Assembly (NCBI GenBank): GCA_022457155.1
Contig: JAJGOT010000203.1
Span: 124,001-188,000 of the forward strand
Reading direction: 5' to 3'
DNA from: Cladopsammia gracilis
Taxonomy: Eukaryota > Cnidaria > Anthozoa > Scleractinia > Dendrophylliidae
Length of the DNA: 64,000 nt
A program made the position numbers and the translations under genes. This document shows positions 32,011-44,699 of the stretch, piece by piece. The first letter of the stretch is position 1. Each line of letters starts with the position of its first letter. The notes beneath the pieces were generated by a model, which was not told the origin of the DNA, did no database searches, and saw only the letters and a program-made list of their open reading frames with translations.

Positions 32011-32264
32011 ACACAATAAGTTTATTAGTATATCCCTTCAGGGCTTTTCAATACTAATTTACAATCAAGTGAAAAAAAGGAGAGAAAAAACAGCTTATAA
32101 CAAAAGTCAATAATCTTAACTAAGACAGCTAAGTACAAGCCAATAAACCGACAATGGAAAACATTAAGCTGCAAAAATGAATGAATTATAAATGACGCAC
32201 AATTCTCTTCGGGCGGAACGTTTAAAACTAATGGCACTTGTACTGTTTTTGGTTTCATCGTTTG
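32011..32264 (-). other. Unplaced insertion segment
   Basis: This is absent from the duplicate at 52.3 kb, so it was inserted here or lost there. On the minus strand it carries an ORF end (VPLVLNVPPEENCASF) and, farther on, AATAAA-like sequence near 32020, so it may be a retrocopied 3' end. Confidence 0.3.
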
Positions 32265-32268
32265 TTAA

Positions 32269-32822
32269 AGTGCCCCTGTGATCAAATTTATGATTTTCAT
32301 TTTTTTACATTTTCGTGTACAATTAGAATTTCTTACTCATCTTGCCAAATTTCAATTCATTACGAACATCAGAAGTCATTTTATTTTAAGATTTATTTCC
32401 GAGAATTTACGGCCGCCATTAATCAACCTTGTTCCAAGGCTTGGTTGCGAATGGGAGAAAGTGACGTCAAAGACTCAAACATACCTCACGGGTTGAAATT
32501 ATAATAACAATAAGTATTGAAAATCACGCGAAAAGCAACAAAAACTTTGGACTTGTTCTTCGTGCAATTTTCTATGCTGATTGTTATTGTAATTTCAACC
32601 CGTGAGGTATGTTTGAGTCTTTGACGTCACTTTCTCCCATTCGCAACCAAGCCTTGGAACAAGGTTGATTAATGGCGGCCGTAAATTCTCGGAAATAAAT
32701 GTTAAAATAAAATGACTTCTGATGTTCATAATGAATTGGAATTTGGCAAGATGAGTAAGAAAGTCTAATTGTACACGAAAATGTAAAAAATTGAAAATCA
32801 AAAATTTGATCACAGGGGCACT
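32269..32822. mobile_element. 554 bp foldback with 243 bp arms, TTAA duplication
   Basis: AGTGCCCCTGTGATCAAA at 32269 pairs with its complement at 32822. The arms 32269-32511 and 32580-32822 differ at few sites. TTAA flanks both ends (32265-32268, 32823-32826). The frames 32278-32496 (+) and 32595-32813 (-) are the same arm read twice. It lies within the segmental duplicate block and is absent from the 52.3 kb copy. Confidence 0.85.
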
Positions 32823-32826
32823 TTAA

Positions 32827-34477
32827 ATTGATCTATAACTGCGGTAAGATTATTCTCCTTTTAGACTATATAAAATGATCCCAGCAGAATTTTCAAATTG
32901 GGAACCAAAATAACGGAGAAAACGTTACTGTAGAGCTACGTTTGCAAGCATAACGTAAAACTTGAGATAGAAAAAAGTTGGAAAATCTCATTTTTATTTG
33001 TATCAGTAACTACTCGTGAAAAAAATAATGTAAAAAATATTAAGTTGTGAGACAGGATGCTGGCTAAAGGACATACAGCAAAAAAAAAACATCTCGAAAA
33101 AAATCAGATGCAGAAAGTAGCTTCAGTTAGTGGATTTCTTTACTTCTCATGTCTGTCGCGTTGGAAATTATGGGACGTTTTTCATATTTACAAATATTTG
33201 GTAAAGCAAAATGGTTTCAGTCATTTCATGTGTACCAGTTCATTTGTCAAAATCGCTATGTTAACTGTTTTGAATAAATGTTTTTTACATAACTTTGAAG
33301 AAGATTCATTTTATGAATCTCTAGTCCAGATAACAGTTTTAGATCACTTGACGATGCAACCAACGGCATGCTGCAAACTCAGGTTATAGTGCCATTGGAA
33401 ATGAACAAGACGAAATAAACGTCACCGTATAATTTTTAAAATTCGTCCAGCCATATGTTTTGACGATATGTCGACTCTGGCAAAGACATTTGCTCATTTA
33501 AATACCTTATACACATGTATTTTAGCAACTTACGCTTTGAACACAATATAAGGGGTTGCTTTTGAGAAAACTGAAAGAAAAAAGAGCCTTGGGTAATTGC
33601 GCAGCAAATGCCATATGCGTAAATGTCCACGACTTTGAAGGCTATGATTAAGTAAAAGTAATAAAGTATTCATTTTGGTTGAAAAGTATTAGATACCCTT
33701 TAAAGACAAAGGAGACGAAGGGCCCGCCGGGTGGAAGTTATGGTGGAAGAGCATTGTGGAATGGGGTCAAAATCAGGTTTAAATCAAAATCTTTCGTGAT
33801 TCTTTGGTCTTGACAAAGAGTTAAAAAGTACATCAATAATTATATAATTTACAATTTCAGTGGTATACCTGTATTTATGTTTAATTTGTTAGAATTTGCG
33901 ATTGTCGTTTTCGAAGTCGAACTCTGCTGTAAACCTTTTTTTTTTCGAATAATACAAGATAGTGCAATTTTGTTTCATAAGCGTTTCTATGATTTGTTAT
34001 AACAGAAATGCATATGAAAATTTGTCATGTTATCTATTGAAAGATAAACTGGTTTTCGTGCATTCCAAAGGGAAAAAAAGCAAAAAACGTCGCCGTAAAT
34101 ACGATTAAGCCAACGATTAAGCCAGTTGTATTCACTAGACAGGCTATTTGGACGATGGCGACAACAATTTCTCATTCAAACACCTTATAAACGAATACAC
34201 ATATACTTATAAACTTGGTATACAATTTCGCTTCACCAAAAACTGAAAAGAGAAAGGGACCTACGTACCGTGTTAGCCTTGGAACAAATGAAAAAAATGC
34301 TATATTTGTTTCCTTTAACGACTCTTACAGTGTAATGCTGTCATTTAGATTTGTTCGCCACAACTCATTAACTAACAAAGGCTCATTACAGTCAAAAGCA
34401 AAAGAACGCAAATAACCTCTTGCTAACAGGGGTGTCTGCAACGTGATATCTCCAATGGAAGCGAACACAAAAGCAAC
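32827..34477. other. Decayed duplicate sequence, no gene supported
   Basis: 32827-32960 matches 52340-52465 (AGACTATATAAAATGATCCC-type block). 33690-33770 (CCCTTTAAAGACAAAGGAGA) and 34030-34470 match parts of the 34.9-37.6 kb unit, so this is an older, eroded relative of the tandem duplication. The frame 33057-33389 shows no domain. Confidence 0.45.
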
Positions 34478-34481
34478 TTAA

Positions 34482-34840
34482 CCCTCGAACGTAAAAGCGG
34501 GGGGGGGGGGGGGGGAGATGGACGCCACCACATTAAGGTTTTTCTCCGATTATTTCAAGACTGTTTACGATTAGCACATGCCCTCTTCATTAGCTGTTCG
34601 TTTATACTTGAGACACATTTTGGTAATGTTTGGCGACAACCGGTTGCTATGGTAACGAGATATGACGTCATAAGTAGCATGAGTAGTGAAATCCAAGATA
34701 ACGGCCATCTTAGAGGCCATATTGGATGACGTCAAGGACCCCCAGCAGCGCCACAACCCAGCATATTAGGCTATCTACTAGGTGTAAAATATTACCGAAA
34801 TATTGCAACATCGGGGACGGGGGGCTGGGTTGTCCGAGGA
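34482..34840. mobile_element. TTAA-target MITE, ends CCCTCGAACGT / GTCCGAGGA
   Basis: TTAA at 34478-34481 and 34841-34844. The paralogous site at ~37664-37680 reads GCAACTTAAATAATATGAAA without the insert, which proves a precise TTAA insertion. The interior is a shortened version of 25640-26235. A run of 16-17 G (34499-34515) lies near the left end. TTAA specificity is typical of piggyBac and Kolobok groups. Confidence 0.85.
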
Positions 34841-37800
34841 TTAAATAATATGAAAAGTTGTTATCATTGTGACACCCAAATGATAATTCGAACAATTGAA
34901 ACACATCAACAGACGAAAACAATGGGGCACTCATGATATGCTTTGAATGTTAAAAAAAGAAACGCCACAATTCGGTTCCTTTGACAATGATATATAAAAC
35001 TTCCCGTTGGAAAAGTATTATATATACCCTTTAAAGGCATTAAAGGTGACAAAGACGGGGTGCTAGTGATGGTGGAAAAGCATTGTGGAATGGGGTCAAA
35101 ATGTTATCAATGTGCGCTGAAGCTCCGGGTACTATTGGCATTGAAATATATATTCAGGAAGGCGCTAAGACTAATTATCTTTTTTATTATTTTGTATTGT
35201 ATATCAGGCGAGATTCACGTCAGATTACTTCCTTGTCGTGCGGTTAGCAAACTTCAGTAGATAACTGAGAGAAACAGTTGCAAATTTTATCATAAGAAAA
35301 GAAGCAAAATGTTTACTGCAGAGTTGACTCCGACAAAGACAATTAAACATTGAAGAAAATGAAACATACTTTACATGTAGGTTGTCATGGCTAAATAATG
35401 CCATGTATTTTGTTTGGTAATAACTTTCCTTTATTTAATTAGTATGAAACTTACACACAATATTGTACTTGGTTTGAAGTTTATAAAAGTGTAGCAATTT
35501 TGTTAATCGCATTTAAAATTGCGGAGATAAACGAGAAAAATTGAAATCACTTGAGTCTAAATTCCGAGCGATTACGATGGCATCTAGAAAAATCAAAACT
35601 ATTACGATAAACTATGACATATGGCAAACAAAATATCTAAAAATTAGAAACTTTTGTCAAGCCGATTTTAAGTAAATCAGAAAAACATTCCAAACTTGTG
35701 ATTTTGCATGTGTATGAGCACATCCATAAATTCCTCAATTAAGCTTATAAAAGTTCAATTTCTCAATCTCAAATTTACGCCAAAATGTGCGTATTACGGT
35801 ATGAGATGAAACTATGAAAGTTTGAAAGCGTTTCTCGTTTTAGTTTTGAGTTTTGGAGATTCAATTTTCTATAGGAAACCAGTCCTTGATATTGCAGTTT
35901 TAGCGCTTTTCCACATTTTTCAAAAACCGCGAGATAGATTTTTTTTTAACTTTTATGGTCGTTTCTTTATCATATGAACAACATTGTCTCGAAGTTTCAT
36001 CTTGATTGAAACATTGCAACATGGTCAAATAAAATAATAAAATTCACCTAAAACGTGATTGAGACTGTGTTTTGATTGCACGGTTGCAGGCGCACAAAGA
36101 CGGGTTAATTAATTCAGGTGAAGTGTAACGCATTTTTATGCAAATCACGTTGACTTCTTTCCTCTCCCTACAACAGAAAATGCCGAGAGTTTCCAGTGCA
36201 CGTCAAATGCGAATAAAAAACCTGCTTTCAAATAAACGTCCTAGTGAAATTCGTGCGAATGATAAAAATAACGTCGAACACAGCCCTTGACGTTACTCCG
36301 CAAAACATGATGGTCATGATCACGCAGTTAAATAAAATCATTTGTAAACTGGGCGTCTTATCGGCATTTTCTATCGATATTCTTACTCCAAAGAATTATT
36401 TGTTGCAAAATGATTAAATGTTTACGTATTTTGGCAAGAAATCGAGTACGCTTACAGCGTTCAAGAAATCAGAACAAATTTTAGAGGCCACTTATATAAT
36501 TAAGTTTTATACACTATATATATTTCCTGATATATTTCCTTGCAGTGATTCTGACCTGGAGTTTTGCTATTAGCTCTAGGTGGCTGAAAATTAAGACACA
36601 ACATTGTAACTGGTTGCATTTAAATGCAATTTGTGTAACAGAGGTAAGCGATTCCTCCATTTATTGTCCGTTCTAGATTTTCGAAATTTCCAAACGCCTA
36701 AAGTTTACTTTTATTAAAATATGGTTTTTCCGTATCAAATTTGGATGCACTGTTTGTGCGGGTAACTATCAAAGAAAGTTGGGAAGCATACAGATCTGCC
36801 ACTGTCAAACATCTGGCTTTGACATATAACAATTTCTATTTGACGCTTTTTTTTTTAATTAACCTTTCTTAGGAGACATGCCGTCTTAATTGGCAAGTTT
36901 CAATTCACGGAAACTGAAGCCGTCAATCTCGTAGAACCTCGCTCTCGGCTGATAGATTATATCAAGTCTTGCTTATGTACAAGTTTCCAAGCGAGCGGAA
37001 TGATGACTCGTAATTAGGAAAACAATGGTGGTGACAACTGTTGTTGTTCTTCTTAACATAATGCAGCTTGACGAAAAGAAAAATCTTGAAATTTTTTATA
37101 TCCATTTCTATTATAACAAATCATAGAAACTCTTATGAAACAAAATTGCATTCGTATTGTTTAAAAAAAAAAAGTTTACAGCAGAGTTCGACTCCGACAA
37201 CGACAAGCGCACATTCTAGCAAATTAAACAAATCATATAGGTTGTCATCTAAATTATCGAACGATTATCGAACGATAAACTGCTTTTCGTGCATTGGAAA
37301 AGGAACATGAGCAGTGAACGTCACAGAAAATACGATTAAGTTAGATGTATTCTCTCGGCAGGTTATCTGGACGATGGCGACAAAAATTCCTCATTCAAAC
37401 ACCTTTGGTATACAATATAAGGGGTTGCTTCACCGAAAAGTAAAAAGAAAAGGGACCTACGTACCGTGTTAGCCTTGGAACAGATGCATATAAAAAATGC
37501 TATATTTATTACCCAGAACGACCCTTAATGCTGTCATTTAGCCACAACTTATTAACTAACAAAGGCTTATTACAGTCAAAGTCAAAAGAACGCAACTTAC
37601 CTCTTGCTAAAAGGTGTGTCAGCAACGTGTTAACTCCAGTGGAAGCAAACACGACAGCAACTTAAATAATATGAAAAGCTGTCATCCTTGTGGCACCCAA
37701 ATGATGATTCAAACAATTGAAACACATCAACGGACGAAAACAATGGGGTACTCATGATATGCTTTGAATGTTAAAAAAAGAAAACGCCACAATTCGGTTC

Positions 37801-38797
37801 CTTTGACAACGAGTCATAACTTCCCGTTGGAAAGTATTATATATACCCTTTAAAGACAAAGGAGACAAAGAGGGGGTACAAGTTATGGTGGAAAAGCCTT
37901 GTGGAATGAGGTCAAAACGTCATCAATGTGCGCTGAAGCTCCGGGTACTATTTTCATTGTAAGGCATTTGTATTGAATTGCTAATTAAGGACGGCGCTAA
38001 AAATAATTTCAATTTTTACTATTTTGAATTGTAATATTAGGCACGAATCACGAGAATTCACTTCCTTGTCATGCTGTTGCTAATTCAGTAGAAAATAAAT
38101 GATTACATATATTTCCAAGTAAATAAAATCAATTATTTTGTCAACTGAGTATTTGTACATCGTTTTCTGTCGAGAATTCTAACGTCCTCCCAAAAGTTAC
38201 TTATTACTTATTGCAAAATGGTTGATCCTTACCTGTTTTGGCAAGAAATTAAACTCGAGTACAGTGTTTAAGAAGTCGAAACAAATTTCAGAGAGGGCAA
38301 GTTTCATAATGCTCCCTGATAGCCATACGAGCTGTTTTAATTCGTCATGGAGTTTGGCTCTAGCTGTTGGTGACAGTAAATTTAGATTTAAATTGGAGTC
38401 TACAAGAACAGTGCCAACTTTTAATAACGTTCAAACCAGATTATTTGAAGACAAATGACTGGCCTACTGGCTGATTAGCATTATAAAGTAACCGTTTACG
38501 TTGCCAATGCACACTGCAATGACAATGAAACGACAGTTTTAATCCTGCTTGTAACTTGTTACCCGAGAGAACAATGAGTCGAGGCGCAACGAGACAACTT
38601 CCTTTAGAAAAATATTGCATTTCTACCCTAGCTTATTAGACAAAAATATACATAATTAGGGAATAATTATTGTGAAAAGCTATTGTGAAAAACGTATCAA
38701 CTTTAACTACTGACTGATGCCTAGGTGCCAACTGATGCCATACCCAATTGCTTCAGATGTCTATAATCAAATATATCTACCATAATGTGTTTCACAC

Positions 38798-39526
38798 TTA
38801 AGTAACCTTAAATGGGAAGTGCACTAGCCTAGCATTGGAAAATACACCAAGTACTGTGACAAACCAAGGATTAGGAGGATTTAACTGCTGATTATAAACT
38901 TCGATTTGATCGTGAGTCAATGCATACAAAGTTAAAAACAATGCTGGGCAGTACATTGCCCAAACTGTTCCTATCTGGTTTGTTGGCGTCGTCGGTATGA
39001 ACCCAGCAAATGAGCAAATCCAAATCTCGTGGAATGATGCAGCAAGAGCAGGCAGGATATGAACAGTAAAATATCTTATGTCTCGGAATTCTATACAGCT
39101 TTGTCTTTCTGACAGGCAAGCTACACAAATTATCCACGACAGGGAATTGATAATGGGAAAGAGAATCTCGTTGATGACTCTACTAATTCCGTCCATGCAA
39201 GCAACGTAACTGAGCAGAAATGAGCAGTAGAATGCCATTTGAAACAAAACAAACCAAGAGCACAGATATTTTATGTTGGTAAATTGCGACTGAAACACAA
39301 GTTGCCAAAGTACACACAGCAATGTAGCAATGTAAAGACTGTTCCAGATTATGAACACGCATTCCAAAAAACTATGGAAGCTTGGTTCAAGAGCAGATTC
39401 ATTCAATTTTCCTTTATGTCGTGTTGACGTTTTGGTATCACATCTTGATATTTTTGAGCATGTTATAGCACAGACCATATAAAACGCGTTCATGCAAACC
39501 AGCTCTGATGTTGTCAACATTGCCAT
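38798..39526 (-). CDS. Multi-pass membrane protein, copy 1 (242 aa)
   Basis: Single uninterrupted frame from ATG 39526 to stop 38798. By eye there are six or seven hydrophobic segments: residues ~1-24, ~52-80, ~87-112, ~116-138, ~152-178, ~187-207 and possibly ~220-236. A hydrophilic loop with basic residues (CDTKTSTRHKGKLNES) follows the first. Charged turn ACLSERQSCIEFRDIRYF lies between segments 4 and 5. I recognise no family; class A GPCR hallmarks (DRY, NPxxY) are absent. Copy 2 is identical in protein, and copy 3 is 207 aa with an internal deletion. Conservation of an open frame in three copies, one diverged, argues that it is a real gene. An upstream ATG-proximal promoter was not identified. 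Confidence 0.7.
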   Translation of the reverse strand: MAMLTTSELVCMNAFYMVCAITCSKISRCDTKTSTRHKGKLNESALEPSFHSFLECVFIIWNSLYIATLLCVLWQLVFQSQFTNIKYLCSWFVLFQMAFYCSFLLSYVACMDGISRVINEILFPIINSLSWIICVACLSERQSCIEFRDIRYFTVHILPALAASFHEIWICSFAGFIPTTPTNQIGTVWAMYCPALFLTLYALTHDQIEVYNQQLNPPNPWFVTVLGVFSNARLVHFPFKVT

Positions 39527-39796
39527 CTCTCATTATTTGTCTCAGATTGTTATTTATATTCTTAGGTAAAAGTTATGAGCGAGATCTGTTGTATGCATTA
39601 TTCCTTGAATAAATAGATATTTAAATGTGCGACTCGAATAACTAATAAACCGTGAACACTTTGATTTCCAATTTGGCATGTCAGCATCTCAGCAGCATCT
39701 CAGTTGTGCGGCTACCAATCAGATACAAGGGAAACCGCAAGCTGGGAGTGATTAAACTACAGCCAGAGGGTCGATTTTATTGGGAAAAAAATACAC

Positions 39797-39993
39797 AAAT
39801 CTTTGGCTCGTTTCTCAAAAATCGCGTCCTTGGAACAAATCTTCCGTAATCTTAACGCCTGCGCGTAAGGAATCCCATTCTTACAAGCAGTAGGGTGACT
39901 AGATGATCGATGTAAATACTGATGACTATCTGTTGGCTTGATCATGATATAGACATCCGTCTCTACATTCCCAGAATCGTTGATTACTCGCAC
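39797..39993 (-). pseudogene. Penelope-like element fragment
   Basis: Encodes ETDVY..KPTDSHQYLHRS, SSHPTACKNGIPYAQALR and LRKICS, the conserved stretch after the PLE reverse transcriptase. Only this ~65-codon piece remains. A 6 bp direct insertion splits the usual VYIKPTDS here and is absent from copy 2. Confidence 0.75.
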
Positions 39994-40650
39994 GTCTAAA
40001 AATTATATTTCCTTGTTCGACCATTTAGATGTGAATTTGATTGTTTCTCTCTTTACCCTCTGTCCAAATTACGGAGGATTTGATCCAAGGACACTCAATT
40101 TAAGGAACGTTATAGAAACCACACATGCTCTTTCAGGAATGAACGTTACAAAAACGCAACTGAATTAAGTAAATATATATGGAGCCTGAAGAACAGAAAA
40201 GTCAATTATGAAATTAAGTGGCGAATTGTGAAACAAGCAAGATCGTATTCAAACATTAACAAAAAATGTAATTTGTGTTTATGGGAGAAGTATTTTATAA
40301 TTTGTAAAAAATGGCTAAATAATGCCATGTATTTTGTTTGGTAATAACTTTCCTTTATTTAATTAGTATGAAACTTACACACAATATTGTACTTGGTTTG
40401 AAGTTTATAAAAGTGTAACAATTTTGTTAATCGCATTTAAAATTACGGAGATAAACGAGAAAAATTGAAATCACTTGAGTCTAAATTCCGAGCGATTACG
40501 ATGGCATCTAGAAAAATCAAAACTATTGCGATAAACTATGACATATGGCAAACAAAATATCTAAAAATTAGAAACTTTTGTCAAGCCGATTTTAAGTAAA
40601 TCAGAAAAACATTCCAAACATGTGATTTTGCATGTGTATGAGAGATGGGG

Positions 40651-40976
40651 AGATGGACGCCACCACATTAAGGTTTTTCTCCGATTATTTCAAGACTGTT
40701 TACGATTAGCACATGCACTCTTCATTAGCTGTTCGTTTATACTTGAGACACATTTTGGTGATGTTTGGCGACAACCGGTTGCTATGGTAACGAGATATGA
40801 CGTCATAAGTAGCATGAGTAGTGAAATCCAAGATAACGGCCATCTTAGAGGCCATATTGGATGACGTCAAGGACCCCCAGCAGCGCCACAACCCAGCATA
40901 TTAGGCTATCTACTAGGTGTAAAATATTACCGAAATATTGCAACATCGGGGACGGGGGGCTGGGTTGTCCGAGGAT
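40651..40976. repeat. TTAA MITE, copy truncated at the duplication joint
   Basis: Same as 34516-34840 but missing the CCCTCGAACGT end and G-run. The joint reads GTATGAGAGATGGGGAGATG. Confidence 0.85.
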
Positions 40977-43900
40977 TAAATAATATGAAAAGTTGTTATC
41001 ATTGTGACACCCAAATGATAATTCGAACAATTGAAACACATCAACAGACGAAAACAATGGGGCACTCATGATATGCTTTGAATGTTAAAAAAAGAAACGC
41101 CACAATTCGGTTCCTTTGACAATGATATATAAAACTTCCCGTTGGAAAGTATTATATATACCCTTTAAAGGCATTAAAGGTGACAAAGACGGGGTGCTAG
41201 TGATGGTGGAAAAGCATTGTGGAATGGGGTCAAAATGTTATCAATGTGCGCTGAAGCTCCGGGTACTATTGGCATTGAAATATATATTCAGGAAGGCGCT
41301 AAGACTAATTATCTTTTTTATTATTTTGTATTGTATATCAGGCGAGATTCACGTCAGATTACTTCCTTGTCGTGCGGTTAGCAAACTTCAGTAGATAACT
41401 GAGAGAAACAGTTGCAAATTTTATCATAAGAAAAGAAGCAAAATGTTCACTGCAGAGTTGACTCCGACAAAGACAATTAAGCATTGAAGAAAATGAAACA
41501 TACTTTACATGTAGGTTGTCATCTTAAGTATGGAAGGTAGTTCAGGGAAAAAAATGGCTTAAGTAAATCAGAAAAACATTCCAAACTTGTGATTTTGCAT
41601 GTGTATGAGCACATCCATAAATTCCTCAATTAAGCTTATAAAAGTTCAATTTCTCAATCTCAAATTTACGCCAAAATGTGCGTATTACGGTATGAGATGA
41701 AACTATGAAAGTTTGAAAGCGTTTCTCGTTTTAGTTTTGAGTTTTGGAGATTCAATTTTCTATAGGAAACCAGTCCTTGATATTGCAGTTTTAGCGCTTT
41801 TCCACATTTTTCAAAAACCGCGAGATAGATTTTTTTTTATCTTTTATGGTCGTTTCTTTATCATATGAACAATATTGTCTCGAAGTTTCATCTTGATTGA
41901 AACATTGCAACATGGTCAGATAAAATAATAAAATTCACCTAAAACGTGATTGAGACTGTGTTTTGATTGCACGGTTGCAGGCGCACAAAGACGGGTTAAT
42001 TAATTCAGGTGAAGTGTAACGCATTTTTATGCAAATCACGTTGACTTTTCTTTCCTCTCCCTACAACAGAAAATGCCGAGAGTTTCCAGTGCACGTCAAA
42101 TGCGAATAAAAAACCTGCTTTCAAATAAATGTCCTAGTGAAATTCGTGCGAATGATAAAAATAACGTCGAACACAGCCCTTGACGTTACTCCGCAAATCA
42201 TGATGGTCATGATCACGCAGTTAAATAAAATCATTTGTAAACTGGGCGTCTTATCGGCATTTTCTATCGATATTCTTACTCCAAAGAATTATTTGTTGCA
42301 AAATGATTAAATGTTTACGTATTTTGGCAAGAAATCGAGTACGCTTACAGCGTTCAAGAAATCAGAACAAATTTTAGAGGCCACTTATATAATTAAGTTT
42401 TATACACTATATATATTTCCTGATATATTTCCTTGCAGTGATTCTGACCTGGAGTTTTGCTATTAGCTCTAGGTGGCTGAAAATTAAGACACAACATTGT
42501 AACTGGTTGCATTTAAATGCAATTTGTGTAACAGAGGTAAGCGATTCCTCCATTTATTGTCCGTTCTAGATTTTCGAAATTTCCAAACGCCTAAAGTTTA
42601 CTTTTATTAAAATATGGTTTTTCCGTATCAAATTTGGATGCACTGTTTGTGCGGGTAACTATCAAAGAAAATTGGGAAGCATACAGATCTGCCACTGTCA
42701 AACATCTGGCTTTGACATATAACAATTTCTATTTGACGCTTTTTTTTTTTAATTAACCTTTCTTAGGAGACATGCCGTCTTAATTGGCAAGTTTCAATTC
42801 ACGGAAACTGAAGCCGTCAATCTCGTAGAACCTCGCTCTCGGCTGATAGATTATATCAAGTCTTGCTTATGTACAAGTTTCCAAGCGAGCGGAATGATGA
42901 CTCGTAATTAGGAAAACAATGGTGGTGACAACTGTTGTTGTTCTTCTTAACATAATGCAGCTTGACGAAAAGAAAAATCTTGAAATTTTTTATATCCATT
43001 TCTATTATAACAAATCATAGAAACTCTTATGAAACAAAATTGCATTCGTATTGTTTAAAAAAAAAAAGTTTACAGCAGAGTTCGACTCCGACAACGACAA
43101 GCGCACATTCTAGCAAATTAAACAAATCATATAGGTTGTCATCTAAATTATCGAACGATTATCGAACGATAAACTGCTTTTCGTGCATTGGAAAAGGAAC
43201 ATGAGCAGTGAACGTCACAGAAAATACGATTAAGTTAGATGTATTCTCTCGGCAGGTTATCTGGACGATGGCGACAAAAATTCCTCATTCAAACACCTTT
43301 GGTATACAATATAAGGGGTTGCTTCACCGAAAAGTAAAAAGAAAAGGGACCTACGTACCGTGTTAGCCTTGGAACAGATGCATATAAAAAATGCTATATT
43401 TATTACCCAGAACGACCCTTAATGCTGTCATTTAGATTTGTTAGCCACAACTTATTAACTAACAAAGGCTTATTACAGTCAAAGTCAAAAGAACGCAACT
43501 TACCTCTTGCTAAAAGGTGTGTCAGCAACGTGTTAACTCCAGTGGAAGCAAACACGACAGCAACTTAAATAATATGAAAAGCTGTCATCCTTGTGGCACC
43601 CAAATGATGATTCAAACAATTGAAACACATCAACGGACGAAAACAATGGGGTACTCATGATATGCTTTGAATGTTAAAAAAAGAAAACGCCACAATTCGG
43701 TTCCTTTGACAACGAGTCATAACTTCCCGTTGGAAAGTATTATATATACCCTTTAAAGACAAAGGAGACAAAGAGGGGGTACAAGTTATGGTGGAAAAGC
43801 CTTGTGGAATGAGGTCAAAACGTCATCAATGTGCGCTGAAGCTCCGGGTACTATTTTCATTGTAAGGCATTTGTATTGAATTGCTAATTAAGGACGGCGC

Positions 43901-44699
43901 TAAAAATAATTTCAATTTTTACTATTTTGAATTGTAATATTAGGCACGAATCACGAGAATTCACTTCCTTGTCATGCTGTTGCTAATTCAGCAGAAAATA
44001 AATGATTACATATATTTCCAAGTAAATAAAATCAATTATTTTGTCAACTGAGTATTTGTACATCGTTTTCTGTCGAGATTCTAACGTCCTCCCAAAAGTT
44101 ACTTATTACTTATTGCAAAATGGTTGATCCTTACCTGTTTTGGCAAGAAATTAAACTCGAGTACAGTGTTTAAGAAGTCGAAACAAATTTCAGAGAGGGC
44201 AAGTTTCATAATGCTCCCTGATAGCCATACGAGCTGTTTTAATTCGTCATGGAGTTTGGCTCTAGCTGTTGGTGACAGTAAATTTAGATTTAAATTGGAG
44301 TCTACAAGAACAGTGCCAACTTTTAATAACGTTCAAACCAGATTATTTGAAGACAAATGACTGGCCTACTGGCTGATTAGCATTATAAAGTAACCGTTTA
44401 CGTTGCCAATGCACACTGCAATGACAATGAAACGACAGTTTTAATCCTGCTTGTAACATGTTACCCGAGAGAACAATGAGTCGAGGCGCAACGAGACAAC
44501 TTCCTTTAGAAAAATATTGCATTTCTACCCTAGCTTATTAGACAAAAATATACATAATTAGGGAATAATTATTGTGAAAAGCTATTGTGAAAAACGTATC
44601 AACTTTAACTACTGACTGATGCCTAGGTGCCAACTGATGCCATACCCAATTGCTTCAGATGTCTATAATCAAATATATCTACCATAATGTGTTTCACAC

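Larger units (their letters stand above)
34516..40308. repeat. Tandem segmental duplication, copy 1
   Basis: Near-identical to 40311-46207 (offset 6135 at the left, 5902 across the gene, with only scattered substitutions). It contains one multi-pass membrane gene, a PLE scrap and the MITE. Order here is block A (34516-35385), B (35387-35712), C (35713-40308). Confidence 0.9.

Noticed and set aside
32278..32813. Two near-identical 72 aa frames on opposite strands
   Set aside because: They are the two arms of the TTAA foldback.
38222..38458. 78 aa plus-strand frame in the duplicated unit (also 44124-44360)
   Set aside because: Identical in the recent pair only because the DNA is identical; it is not kept in the diverged third unit.
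41116..41394. 92 aa frame with EKHCGMGSKCYQCALK, also seen at 35060 and 55041
   Set aside because: The block recurs in six places but most copies (33.7, 37.8, 43.7, 52.6 kb) have stops or shifts, so it is duplicated non-coding sequence.
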